Assembly: GCF_012062845.1 (NCBI RefSeq)
Contig: NZ_WWNB01000003.1
Coordinates: 62,001-126,000 of the forward strand
From: Halomonas salinarum
GTDB taxonomy: Bacteria > Pseudomonadota > Gammaproteobacteria > Pseudomonadales > Halomonadaceae
DNA: 64,000 bases
Direction of reading: 5' to 3'
Positions 1-7,493 of this stretch are shown piece by piece. How positions within the stretch are numbered: position 1 is the stretch's first letter; every line of letters begins with the position of its first letter. The position numbers were made by a program, and so were the translations under genes. The notes under the pieces were generated by a model. That model saw only the letters and a list, made by a program, of their open reading frames with translations. It searched no databases and was not told where the DNA came from.

Positions 1-120
1 GCCGTCGACCTGACGCTCAAGGACGGCGTTGAAAAGACCCTTCTCGAGCGGATCCCTGAGCTCTCCGGCATCCGTGATGTTACCGATCACAGCGATACCA
101 GTCAGGCTTACTACCGCTAA
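1..120 (+). CDS. nfuA: Fe/S biogenesis protein NfuA, C-terminal end (partial)
   Basis: The window opens inside a reading frame that runs from base 1 to a TAA at 118-120. The 39 visible residues ([20 protein letters not shown] then [19 protein letters not shown]) match the end of NfuA, where a VDVTLK-G-E-LL-PEL-GVRD-TDH pattern closes the Nfu domain. NfuA is a carrier that receives 4Fe-4S clusters and delivers them to apo-proteins in the cytoplasm; its CxxC cluster-binding motif would lie just before the window. Another Fe/S gene, sufE, lies 2.8 kb downstream on the same strand. Identification rests on the tail only. Confidence 0.85.
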   Translation, partial: AVDLTLKDGVEKTLLERIPELSGIRDVTDHSDTSQAYYR

Positions 121-178
121 GCATGCGGCGCGGAGTTCAGTGCCCCCTCGGGGTTGCCCAGGACTCGCTACCGCATTG

Positions 179-214
179 ACACAAGACGGGCGCCCATTGG
201 CGCCCGTCTTGTGT
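179..214. terminator. Strong bidirectional terminator between nfuA and the minus-strand coiled-coil gene
   Basis: A perfect 16-bp inverted repeat (179-194 and 199-214) with a 4-base loop, CATT. It lies in the gap between two convergent genes, 58 bases after the nfuA stop and just before the stop of the minus-strand gene. The tails are only moderately T-rich, but the stem is long and GC-rich, so it should stop transcripts from both sides. Confidence 0.8.
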
Positions 215-215
215 T

Positions 216-1181
216 TCAGTAAATAAAGGGCGGTAGAGGCGTATTAGCCAGCCGCGCTTGTGTTTCGAGCAGCCGTTTCTTTAGCGTCTCGATTTCCCCA
301 TCCTTTTCTTCCAGTCGATGCTCAAGGCGTTCCTGCTCGCGCCTTCTCTCCCGATCCTGTTCTTTGCGTTGCTCTAGCTCCCAGCTTGCCTCGCGTTCCC
401 GTTGCCGGTAATCAGCCAACTGCGTACGTTGCTCCTGCAGCTGCTTGTCGAGGCTTTCATTGCGGGCCTCAAGTTGCGCCTGTCGGGTGCCATGCTGCTT
501 GTCGGCGTTCTGACGCTCCTGCCTGACATCGTCCAGCAGGCTCATTAGACGGGCTTCGGCAGCTTCGTTGCGCTGTTCTTCTTGCTGCAGACGCGTTTGA
601 TAGTCGGCATCACGTGCCACCAGCTCTTCCTGATGCTGGGTGCTCAGCGCCTCGTTGCGCTCTTGAAGTCGTGTGAGCTCCTTGCTGAGCTGCTGAACCC
701 GCTGCAAGGCTTTTGCCTCGCGATCCGCGAGGGCATCGCGCTCGGCTTGGCAACTGGCAAGGGTGGCACTCTGTTCCTCCAGTCGTGACTGGGCCTTGGC
801 TAGATGATCGGCGATTGCTGATTCACGTTGGCCGGCATCTTCTGCTCGGCGCTCACTTTCCCGACTGGCCTCCAGGGCGGTGGTGACGCGCTGTTCAGCC
901 TCCTGACGATAGAGCGCCAAGCTCTCGGTAGCGGCTTCCTGCGCCTGTCGCCACAACTCAAGCGTCAGCGTCTGCAAGGCTTCGGGTAGCTCCTGAGGCG
1001 GGGGCTGGTCTCGGTTTTCGTCACGCTCTATTCGCCACAGGCGTAAATGCTCGCTGATGGTCGTAAAGCTGCCGGTGCCCAACACTTCGCGAATGCGTTG
1101 CACACTCGGCGTGTCTCCACGGCTCATCAGGGTATGAATCGCCCGCTGCACATCCTCGTACTGCACACCGCTTCGCGCCAT
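216..1181 (-). CDS. KfrA/TnpT-like DNA-binding coiled-coil protein
   Basis: A 321-residue protein. Residues 1-55 (VQYEDVQRAIHTLMSRGDTP, then VQRIREVLGTGSFTTISEHL, then RLWR) have the pattern of the KfrA N-terminal DNA-binding domain: a helix-turn-helix that reads as 'permissive for x, tests for replication/partition'. Residues about 60-310 are an almost uninterrupted Q/E/R/A-rich coiled coil, and the end is short and neutral (PLPPFIY). It is transcribed away from a tyrosine recombinase, with a 383-base AT-rich spacer between them. KfrA proteins are plasmid DNA-binding proteins that regulate their own promoter; the TnpT accessory protein of Tn4651-type transposons is also a coiled-coil protein encoded divergently from the tyrosine recombinase TnpS. 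I infer an accessory or regulatory role for the neighbouring recombinase. Its function has not been shown. Confidence 0.75.
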   Translation of the reverse strand: MARSGVQYEDVQRAIHTLMSRGDTPSVQRIREVLGTGSFTTISEHLRLWRIERDENRDQPPPQELPEALQTLTLELWRQAQEAATESLALYRQEAEQRVTTALEASRESERRAEDAGQRESAIADHLAKAQSRLEEQSATLASCQAERDALADREAKALQRVQQLSKELTRLQERNEALSTQHQEELVARDADYQTRLQQEEQRNEAAEARLMSLLDDVRQERQNADKQHGTRQAQLEARNESLDKQLQEQRTQLADYRQREREASWELEQRKEQDRERRREQERLEHRLEEKDGEIETLKKRLLETQARLANTPLPPFIY

Positions 1182-1564
1182 GACGCCTCTCTCCTCCGTT
1201 GTATCGACTCACCGCCTGAGTGGCCTGGTGTCCATTGCCTTCTGTCGGCATTCAGATGCCTAGGTTTCTGGATATTTAGCCATATTAGCGCCAATCGGGG
1301 CATCAATAAAGGAAATTACATATTACGTTTTACGTAATTTTATTTATCCTATGGCGTATAAATTCATGATTACGCGGCTTATCTTGATTTATAGCACCTG
1401 TAGCAGCGACAATGACTCAACAGGCGGCAAGGTGAATGCCTGATGAGAAGGCGTCACCGCTAAGTTGGCAGTAAGTTGACCGAAAAGTAGTAAAAAGCGG
1501 ATAAAACAAAGGGAAATGGCCGTAAATAGAGAAATATCCTAAAGGCCAGCACGAGGAGCGTTAG
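1182..1564. promoter_or_regulatory. Divergent promoter/possible recombination-site spacer
   Basis: This 383-base spacer separates the two divergent genes. From about 1260 to 1400 it is clearly more AT-rich than its surroundings. It holds nested inverted repeats at 1306-1347 (listed separately). A further 7-base pair of arms, TATAAAT near 1357 and ATTTATA near 1387, flanks about 23 bases. No coding frame in it has a credible start. It must hold both promoters, and by analogy with TnpS/TnpT systems it may also hold the site on which the recombinase acts. Confidence 0.6.
1306..1347. repeat. Nested dyad in the divergent spacer (candidate operator or recombinase core site)
   Basis: The outer arms 1306-1319 (ATAAAGGAAATTAC) and 1334-1347 (GTAATTTTATTTAT) are inverted repeats matching at 12 of 14 positions, with 14 bases between them. 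Inside lies a perfect 7-bp inverted repeat, ATTACGT (1322-1328) and ACGTAAT (1332-1338), with a TTT centre. The two dyads have different centres (about 1326.5 and 1330). Either a repressor such as the KfrA-like protein or the recombinase could bind here. Confidence 0.6.
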
Positions 1565-2782
1565 GTGACAGAGGAACATTGGCCGCCACAGGCACAGCAG
1601 CCGCCAGTCACGTATGAGAGCAGGGCAGCGACACTTGCCGATAGCGTACGGATTTCTGCTACCAGTGATGTGGAAGCCGTCTCTGCCTGGTTAGAGGAAT
1701 ATCAGGATAGTGCTCAGACCTTCCGCGCCTATCGCAAGGAAGCGGAGCGACTGTTGCTATGGCTCGACAGCCAGGGACTGACACTGGCAACGCTTCGACG
1801 GGACGGGCTGGATGCATTTGAAGCGTTTCTGTCTGATCCACGGCCTGCCACGCGCTGGATAGGACCACCCAGGCCACGCCAAGCTGACGACTGGCGTCCC
1901 TTCCGGCGCCCGCTCTCGGCGTCGAGCCGTCGCCAGAGCCTGGTGATCCTGCAGGGCTTATATAGCTGGCTGGTTGAGGCGGGGTGGGTGGACCATAATC
2001 CCTTTCGCTTGATGCGCGGCAAGCGTCGTCGCCTCGACAACCGCCAAGAATCTATTGAACGTTACTTGGAACGGCCACTGTGGGACTGGTTCTGGGCATG
2101 GCTCAACCGGCCACCACTTTCCACGGCAACTGCTCGCCAGCAGTTTGACTGGCAGCGCCGACGTTTGATCTTTGGTTTCGCCTACCTGCTGGCTCCGCGC
2201 ATCAGCGAGATGGCTGCTGCCCGTATGGGAGATTTTTACCTTCGTGAAGGTCGATGGTGGTGGAGGGTTATCGGCAAGGGCGACAAGCTGGCGACGATCC
2301 CGGTGCCACCGGACATGATGTCGATGCTGGGTGACTGGCGCGAGCATCTCGGCTTAGCCAGGCACCCTGAGCCCGATGATGAATCGCCCCTGTTGAGGGG
2401 GCTTAATGGGCAACGCAGCCTAGGTGACAATCAGCTCTACCGGCTGATCAAGAAGGCATTCGATGCTGCAGCATTTGAGCTTGAGACAGCGGGTGCCTGC
2501 AAGCCGGGCCAGGCAGGCCAGGCAGGCCAGGCAGGAGAGGAGGGCAACACGGGGGGAGATGATGACACGGGAAATGGCAATGCTGCCCTGGCACGCACCC
2601 TGCGCGCCGCCACGCCCCACTGGCTTCGCCATACCGCCATCACCCATCAGGCCCAGGGGGGTGTCGAGCTACGCTACCTAGCCCGCAGCGCCCGTCACTC
2701 TCGGCTGGATACGACTGCCCGCTATCTGCACGCTGAAGCTGAGGAGTGGCAAAAGCAGATGAGCGGTCATGGCCTCAAATGA
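1565..2782 (+). CDS. Tyrosine recombinase/integrase (TnpS-like)
   Basis: A 405-residue site-specific recombinase. The GTG start at 1565 is chosen because GAGGAG lies 6 bases before it (1553-1558). Residues about 35-150 form the N-terminal SAM-like DNA-binding domain. The catalytic domain shows Arg in LLAPRISEMAAARM, Lys in VIGKGDK, H-x-x-R-H in PHWLRHTAITH, a second His in ARHSRLDT and the nucleophile Tyr in RYLH, so the full catalytic set is present. Between the Lys strand and the HxxR box is a Gly/Gln/Asp-rich insert (about residues 313-340), partly encoded by three tandem copies of a 9-base unit. No transposase or phage gene is nearby. The divergent coiled-coil partner suggests the TnpS/TnpT type of resolution system rather than a phage integrase or XerC/D. 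Confidence 0.85.
   Translation: MTEEHWPPQAQQPPVTYESRAATLADSVRISATSDVEAVSAWLEEYQDSAQTFRAYRKEAERLLLWLDSQGLTLATLRRDGLDAFEAFLSDPRPATRWIGPPRPRQADDWRPFRRPLSASSRRQSLVILQGLYSWLVEAGWVDHNPFRLMRGKRRRLDNRQESIERYLERPLWDWFWAWLNRPPLSTATARQQFDWQRRRLIFGFAYLLAPRISEMAAARMGDFYLREGRWWWRVIGKGDKLATIPVPPDMMSMLGDWREHLGLARHPEPDDESPLLRGLNGQRSLGDNQLYRLIKKAFDAAAFELETAGACKPGQAGQAGQAGEEGNTGGDDDTGNGNAALARTLRAATPHWLRHTAITHQAQGGVELRYLARSARHSRLDTTARYLHAEAEEWQKQMSGHGLK
2509..2535 (+). repeat. 9-bp tandem repeat (three copies) inside the recombinase gene
   Basis: CCAGGCAGG occurs three times in a row at 2509-2517, 2518-2526 and 2527-2535, coding for the GQA-GQA-GQA stretch. The unit is a multiple of three, so gain or loss of copies would keep the frame and only change the linker length. 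Confidence 0.85.
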
Positions 2783-2853
2783 GCAGGCCACGGGCTTAGT
2801 ACCCAGTGCGATAGCTGGCGTTGCAGGGGACGACGCCCAGGGGCACGAGTCGG

Positions 2854-2859
2854 TATAAT
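2854..2859 (+). promoter_or_regulatory. Possible -10 element for sufE
   Basis: A perfect TATAAT at 2854-2859, 58 bases before the sufE start. I see no good -35 at the usual distance, so this is only a candidate. Confidence 0.35.
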
Positions 2860-2916
2860 GGTGGTCAGAATAAGCGGGGATGCTTCGCCCGCTAACACTC
2901 ATGTTTTGGAGGGACC

Positions 2917-3333
2917 ATGTCCGACACCGCCCAGCAAAATCAGGCCGAACTGATCGAAGAGTTCGAGATGTTCGACAACTGGATGGATCGTTATCAGTAC
3001 ATCATCGACATGGGCAAGCAGCTGCCGGCATTTCCCGAGGAATGGAAAACTGAGGAGCTGAAAATTCAGGGCTGCCAGTCCAATGTCTGGATGCACGCCA
3101 CACGCGATGGCGATCGACTGCATTTCGACGCAACCTCTGATGCCGCTATCGTTTCCGGCCTGATTGCCGTATTGATGCGCATCTTCAATGACCGTCCGCC
3201 TGCCGAAATTGCAGCCACGCCACCGAGCTTTCTCGAGGATCTGGGGCTGGACAAGCATCTTTCACCGACCCGCAGCAATGGGTTGCACTCTATGCTCGAG
3301 CGCATCTATCAGGTGGCGCAGTCGGAAGCCTGA
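2917..3333 (+). CDS. sufE: Cysteine desulfuration protein, SufE family
   Basis: A 138-residue protein of the usual SufE/CsdE size. The family accepts the persulfide sulfur from a cysteine desulfurase (SufS or CsdA) and passes it to the Fe/S scaffold in the cytoplasm. The acceptor is Cys53 in the motif IQGCQSNVW, and the N-terminal region LIEEFEMFDNWMDRYQYIID is the family pattern. The ATG at 2917 follows GGAGG at a good distance. It stands alone on the plus strand rather than inside a suf operon, so whether it partners SufS or CsdA cannot be told from this sequence. Confidence 0.9.
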   Translation: MSDTAQQNQAELIEEFEMFDNWMDRYQYIIDMGKQLPAFPEEWKTEELKIQGCQSNVWMHATRDGDRLHFDATSDAAIVSGLIAVLMRIFNDRPPAEIAATPPSFLEDLGLDKHLSPTRSNGLHSMLERIYQVAQSEA

Positions 3334-3351
3334 GGCTATGAGTAACGGCTC

Positions 3352-3431
3352 GGTAGCCTGGGCGGATACCGGTTGCCGACCATAACGTGTTTCATCAATG
3401 ACCGGCTTTCCCAAGGTAGCCTGGGCGGATA
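3352..3431. repeat. 17-bp direct repeat downstream of sufE
   Basis: GGTAGCCTGGGCGGATA occurs at 3352-3368 and again at 3415-3431 in the 204-base gap between sufE and the convergent yidD. Just after it, GGGACGC (3446-3452) and GCGTCCC (3461-3467) can form a short hairpin that may act as a weak terminator. No gene is credible in this gap. Confidence 0.7.
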
Positions 3432-3537
3432 ACAGCAGGGTAGGCGGGACGCTGCGTATGGCGTCCCATACGTGGCTGCCCCAAGCGGCAAGCGCGTGTA
3501 ATGGCAAAGCCGTAACGGATACGCTTGGAGTGAAGCG

Positions 3538-3903
3538 TCAGGGTTGCGATCGCTGTTGCTGATCATTCGGGCGGCAGCAAAAATTCTCGTCGAGACTGTC
3601 GTCCTCGCGGCATAGCGCCTCGCTGGGCCCGCCGGGTACGGGGTCGATGCCGCCCGGGTTCCAGGGATGGCACTTAACCAGTCGCTTGAGTGCCAGCCAG
3701 CCACCGCGAGCTGGACCATGCTCGCGCAAGGCTTCAAGCGAATAGCTTGAACAGCTGGGCCAAAATCGGCAGCGCGGGCCCAGCAGAGGGCTGATGCCGT
3801 ACTGGTAGCCTTTTATGAAGGCGATCAGAGGCAAGCTCGTCAGCCGACCAATCCTTGTGGTCGTTCTTGGCCGGCAATTCTCGCGTGCACGATGATGGGC
3901 CAT
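3538..3903 (-). CDS. yidD: Membrane protein insertion efficiency factor, YidD family
   Basis: A 121-residue protein with the YidD core: an amphipathic helix ([20 protein letters not shown]), the conserved Cys pair C45 and C51 ([16 protein letters not shown]) and the closing [12 protein letters not shown]. YidD is a small inner-membrane-associated protein thought to help YidC insert membrane proteins. It normally sits between rnpA and yidC; here it lies 5 bases behind hisI and far from any ribosomal gene. The C-terminal tail beyond residue 90 (acidic, then [14 protein letters not shown]) is longer than in many homologues. Confidence 0.88.
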   Translation of the reverse strand: MAHHRARENCRPRTTTRIGRLTSLPLIAFIKGYQYGISPLLGPRCRFWPSCSSYSLEALREHGPARGGWLALKRLVKCHPWNPGGIDPVPGGPSEALCREDDSLDENFCCRPNDQQQRSQP

Positions 3904-3908
3904 ACGGT

Positions 3909-4349
3909 TCAGGACGGGGCGTAAAGCTGGTCAGGGTCAATCAGCGCGTCACTATCGACCTGTGCGCCGTCAGCGTCGAGGGCAACATAGAAGCAGCTGC
4001 GCCGCCCGGTATGGCAGGCCGGGCCGGTCTGATCGACTGACAGCAGCAGGGTATCGCCATCACAATCCAGATGCGCGGCCTTGAGTATCTGCATTTGGCC
4101 GGATGATTCTCCCTTGCGCCAAAGCTTGCCGCGGGAGCGGGACCAATAACAGACCCATCCAGTGGCAAGGGTCTCTTCCAGCGATTCACGGTTCATCCAG
4201 GCCATCATCAGCACGTCACCGCTGTCGTGCTGCTGTGCAATGGCCGGAATCAGCCCAGCGTCGTTCCAGCCGACATGGTCCATGATATTGGCCAGTGACT
4301 CACGTGTGCCGGTAGAGACGCGCTCGAGGCGTTTGAAAACTTCGCTCAT
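3909..4349 (-). CDS. hisI: Phosphoribosyl-AMP cyclohydrolase
   Basis: A 146-residue monofunctional HisI, which opens the adenine ring of phosphoribosyl-AMP in the third step of histidine synthesis in the cytoplasm. Typical motifs are [36 protein letters not shown] and the metal-binding end: Cys96 (HLDCDGD), Cys112 and Cys119 ([11 protein letters not shown]). All three family zinc cysteines are present. About 20 extra residues precede the core. The start is fixed by an ATGA overlap with the upstream zur gene (4346-4349), which points to translational coupling. No other his gene is near, so this could be a Zur-linked copy rather than the biosynthetic-operon copy; the rest of the genome would decide. 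Confidence 0.9.
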   Translation of the reverse strand: MSEVFKRLERVSTGTRESLANIMDHVGWNDAGLIPAIAQQHDSGDVLMMAWMNRESLEETLATGWVCYWSRSRGKLWRKGESSGQMQILKAAHLDCDGDTLLLSVDQTGPACHTGRRSCFYVALDADGAQVDSDALIDPDQLYAPS

Positions 4350-4834
4350 GAGGACTCGACTGATGAAGGTTGGGCGTTAAGAGTGGGATCGCGTTGAGCG
4401 GCCAGACAGTCGTGACAGCTACCGAGCAACTCGATGGTTTGTCGTTCGACGCGGAATCCTTGGTCACGGGCCCGCTTGGCCAGCTGGTCATTGACGTCAT
4501 CAAGATGCAGTTCTTCGACGCGACCGCAGTGCCGGCAGATCAGCAGCTGAAACCCATGGGCATGTTCGGGGCAGGGACAAGCGACATAGGCATTCAAGGA
4601 TTCAATACGATGAATCAGTCCCTGTTCGATCAAGAATTCCAGCGCCCGATACACCGTGGGCGGTCGCGCCGCTGCGTGCTCTTGGGTCAGGCGATCTAGA
4701 AGCTCGTAGGCCTTTAGGCCACCACTGGTGGTGGCGATCATTTCAAGCACGCGACGGCGTATTGGCGTAAAGCGGGCACCCTGCGACTCGCAGTGGCGTT
4801 CGGCTTGTTGGATCACTGAGTGCGTATCGGGCAT
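4346..4834 (-). CDS. zur: Fur-family zinc uptake regulator
   Basis: A 162-residue Fur-family repressor that reads as Zur. The winged-helix domain covers residues 1-85 ([34 protein letters not shown]). The dimerisation half has two CxxC pairs for structural zinc (CRHC and CHDC) and a His/Cys-rich segment ([10 protein letters not shown]). Zur binds zinc and represses uptake systems and zinc-sparing paralogues. No znuABC is adjacent; instead the gene overlaps hisI by four bases. The Shine-Dalgarno before ATG 4834 is weak (AGGCGC), and I find no clear Zur-type palindrome in the 82-base gap before it. Confidence 0.85.
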   Translation of the reverse strand: MPDTHSVIQQAERHCESQGARFTPIRRRVLEMIATTSGGLKAYELLDRLTQEHAAARPPTVYRALEFLIEQGLIHRIESLNAYVACPCPEHAHGFQLLICRHCGRVEELHLDDVNDQLAKRARDQGFRVERQTIELLGSCHDCLAAQRDPTLNAQPSSVESS

Positions 4835-4916
4835 GGAGCGCCTGGCAGTCTGACGAAAGCACCTATTCTACGCGCCCCATCAGCCGCCAGCCAGTGTGCA
4901 CCATACTTGGTCAACG

Positions 4917-5894
4917 TCAGGCCGGTGTTGCATCGGCTGAAGAGACAAGTTCGGCCCGACGCGCAAAGTGTGCCCGGGCGAAAGACACGCGAGTGGCGGC
5001 ATCCACGCCATCGGGCTGTTGCTCGATCAGATCCAGGCGCGAACGCAGGCCTTCACCATTGGCCATCTGGATAGCAAGCCCGGGGCGCGCATTCAATTCG
5101 AGCAGCATCGGACCATGCTCACGATCAAGCACCATATCGGTCCCCAGGTAGCCAAGGCCCGTCATCTCATAGCAGCTCGCCGCCAGCTCCAGCAGTGTTT
5201 CCCAGCCGGGGATGCGTAGACTCGCCAGCTCATGGCCAGTATCCGGGTGGTCGTGTCGGGCTCGGTCAAATTGCACACCTCGCAATGCCGTGCCTGTTGC
5301 GATGTCGAGCCCGACCCCGACAGCGCCCTGATGGAGGTTGGCCTTACCGTCGGAAGCGGCGGTAGATAGTCGCATCATCGCCATGACCGGATAGCCCTGA
5401 AACACGATGACGCGAATGTCTGGCACACCCTCATAGGTGTACTCCGTCAGTGTCTCGTCGAAATTGATGAGAGCCTCGATCACGGCCACATCCGGGGACC
5501 CACCCAGGGAGTAAAGCCCGGAAAGAATGTTGGAGACATGGCGCTCGATGTCCTCACGGCCCAAGTGCGCACCACTGGGCTTGATATAGGCACTGCCATC
5601 GATGTGCTCGATCACGAGAATACCCTTGCCACCTGATCCTTTGGCCGGTTTGATGACAAAGCCTGGATGCCCCTCTAACAGATTGGTGACTCTCTTGACC
5701 TCGAACTGGGTGCTCACGGTCCCGATCAGCGCCGGTGTGGTGATCCCATGCTTTCGAGCCAGTAGCTTGGTCTGAAGCTTGTCATCGACCAGTGGGTAGA
5801 GCCTGCGGCTGTTATAGCGTCCAATGTAGCGAATGTTGCGCCGATTCATGCCGATGATGCCTTTGGCACGCAACCTTCCAGGTGTCGTCCACAT
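4917..5894 (-). CDS. RimK-related ATP-grasp alpha-L-glutamate ligase-like protein
   Basis: A 325-residue ATP-grasp enzyme of the RimK-related group. Such enzymes join amino acids, often glutamate, to an acceptor carboxylate. The nucleotide-binding segment reads PGFVIKPAKGSGGKGILVIE, and the C-terminal metal/ATP-binding part is LGYLGTDMVLDREHGPMLLELNARPGLAIQMAN, quoted here only to show the E-x-N-x-R-P-G pattern at about residues 268-276. It is probably cytoplasmic. It follows the 7TM gene by 4 bases, and its ribosome site lies inside that gene. The acceptor is unknown; the operon suggests a peptide or protein tag handled at the membrane. Confidence 0.85.
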   Translation of the reverse strand: MWTTPGRLRAKGIIGMNRRNIRYIGRYNSRRLYPLVDDKLQTKLLARKHGITTPALIGTVSTQFEVKRVTNLLEGHPGFVIKPAKGSGGKGILVIEHIDGSAYIKPSGAHLGREDIERHVSNILSGLYSLGGSPDVAVIEALINFDETLTEYTYEGVPDIRVIVFQGYPVMAMMRLSTAASDGKANLHQGAVGVGLDIATGTALRGVQFDRARHDHPDTGHELASLRIPGWETLLELAASCYEMTGLGYLGTDMVLDREHGPMLLELNARPGLAIQMANGEGLRSRLDLIEQQPDGVDAATRVSFARAHFARRAELVSSADATPA

Positions 5895-5898
5895 TTCC

Positions 5899-7407
5899 TC
5901 AGTCCTCCGTTACCGGCTTGAAGCGCCTTAGTTCCAGCAGGCGGTAACCGGTGTAGTTACCAAGCAGCAAGATTAGTGCCATCAAGATCAACTGCACGCC
6001 AAGGAAATTGAAGGTGATATGACGCACCCATGGATTGTTCATCGCCAAGTAGGCCAATACCGCGGTTAAAAGGCTACCACCGCCCTGAATCAGCACCTCC
6101 TTGGGGCCTTCCTCTTCCCATAGGATCGACATGCGCTCGATGGTCCAGGCCAGGATGATCATCGGGAAGAAGGTGATCGTCAGGCCCGCATTGAGACCGA
6201 AACGGTAGGACAGCACCGAGAAGACCGAAATAATGGCGATGACCGTGATGATCACCGCCGACACTCGTGCCACCAACAACAAGTTGAGATAGGAAAGGTA
6301 ACTTCGAATCACCAGTCCGACCGTCACCACCAGAAGGAAGCCGATGAGGCCGGTAAGCAGCGTCGTCTGGATGAGGGCCAGGGCAATCAATACCGGCATG
6401 AAGGTGCCCGAGGTCTTGATGCCCACCAGTACACGCAGCAATACCACCATGAGGGCACCGATCGGAATCAGCAGGATGGTCTGGAAAAGGGCCTGTTCCT
6501 CGAGCGGCAGACTATGTATCGAGAAGTTGATCAGGGTGTCGCCGGCAAGCTGATTGCGCACCGCAGTTGAGGCCGGCTGATTATGCTGGATCATCGAAAA
6601 GCTGACGCGGGAATTCGTGCCGCCCTGTACTTCGAGTACTGCGCCACCGCGATCTTCCCACAGCACCAGGTTATCGGGCCGCCCCTGTTCTCCTGTCACC
6701 GGATTGAAGAGTACGGCGCTGCCGTCATCGCTGAATACCTGCAGCCAGCTTTTCAGCGACTGGCGTCGGCGACCATCATCTAGCGCCAAGCCGCTGACCT
6801 CACGTGCTCGGATATCGGCTTCATTAAGCAAACGCACCAGTAGCGGAGTTCTTTCGAACTGGGTCAGCAGCAAGCGTGCATTTTCACCTTGCCGGTCACC
6901 GGTGAAGTCACGGATAAGTTCTCGAGCGAAAGTGACGGCATCAGCCGAGCGCTGCTGGGCACGCTCGATGACCTGACTGGCCGCCGTATCGAAGGGACGT
7001 TCCCATGCAACCTCACGCGGCAATTCCGGCGGTTTCACATCACGATCAGACGCTTGAGGCGCCACCAAGAGTTGCACCGAGTAATAGAGTTGCTGTGGCC
7101 CGGTCGCCTCGCGGATCGACCATTGGGCCTGGCGGCCCCCCTTGTCTTCGAGAAAGGCAAGACCATAGCCAGAAGACGCTGTGTTCTCTGTCAGCACCCG
7201 ATACCCCTGCTGGGTCGAGGGGAGGGCTAGGTTCACCATCACGGGATCACCCAAGGCCGTGAAGTTGACCTGCGCTTCAACCTCCCAGACCTGGCGTTGC
7301 TCACCCGGCGTCCAGGGCACTTCGAAGGCGACGTGGCGATGGATACTGAGGGCAATGCCAGCGATCAACAGCATGCCGACAAGTAGATAAAATGGCAGAC
7401 GTGACAT
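5899..7407 (-). CDS. Inactive-transglutaminase / seven-helix membrane protein
   Basis: A 502-residue inner-membrane protein. Residues 1-25 form a signal anchor (LPFYLLVGMLLIAGIALSIH). Residues about 30-300 are a large extracytoplasmic domain of the transglutaminase-like type that lacks the usual Cys-His-Asp set, and residues about 305-495 form a block of roughly seven hydrophobic helices starting ILLIPIGALMVVLLRVLVGI. This architecture is known from genome-context work on amidoligase systems, where it is found beside an ATP-grasp ligase and a retropepsin-like protein, as here. GAGG precedes the ATG at 7407. A transport or sensing role across the membrane is likely but unproven. Confidence 0.82.
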   Translation of the reverse strand: MSRLPFYLLVGMLLIAGIALSIHRHVAFEVPWTPGEQRQVWEVEAQVNFTALGDPVMVNLALPSTQQGYRVLTENTASSGYGLAFLEDKGGRQAQWSIREATGPQQLYYSVQLLVAPQASDRDVKPPELPREVAWERPFDTAASQVIERAQQRSADAVTFARELIRDFTGDRQGENARLLLTQFERTPLLVRLLNEADIRAREVSGLALDDGRRRQSLKSWLQVFSDDGSAVLFNPVTGEQGRPDNLVLWEDRGGAVLEVQGGTNSRVSFSMIQHNQPASTAVRNQLAGDTLINFSIHSLPLEEQALFQTILLIPIGALMVVLLRVLVGIKTSGTFMPVLIALALIQTTLLTGLIGFLLVVTVGLVIRSYLSYLNLLLVARVSAVIITVIAIISVFSVLSYRFGLNAGLTITFFPMIILAWTIERMSILWEEEGPKEVLIQGGGSLLTAVLAYLAMNNPWVRHITFNFLGVQLILMALILLLGNYTGYRLLELRRFKPVTED

Positions 7408-7493
7408 GCGCAGTCCTCAAATAAGACGTCACCTGCCGGCATGACGGCAGATGACGGTGTTGATGGCAGGCGGATAGGTGAGGGGAAACCGCC

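Noticed and set aside
1047-1337. Plus-strand frame running from the coiled-coil gene into the spacer
   Set aside because: No ribosome site, and it crosses the putative operator; composition is not protein-like.
3336-3737. Minus-strand 133-codon frame overlapping yidD
   Set aside because: It overlaps a clear YidD gene in another frame, has no ribosome site and no domain.
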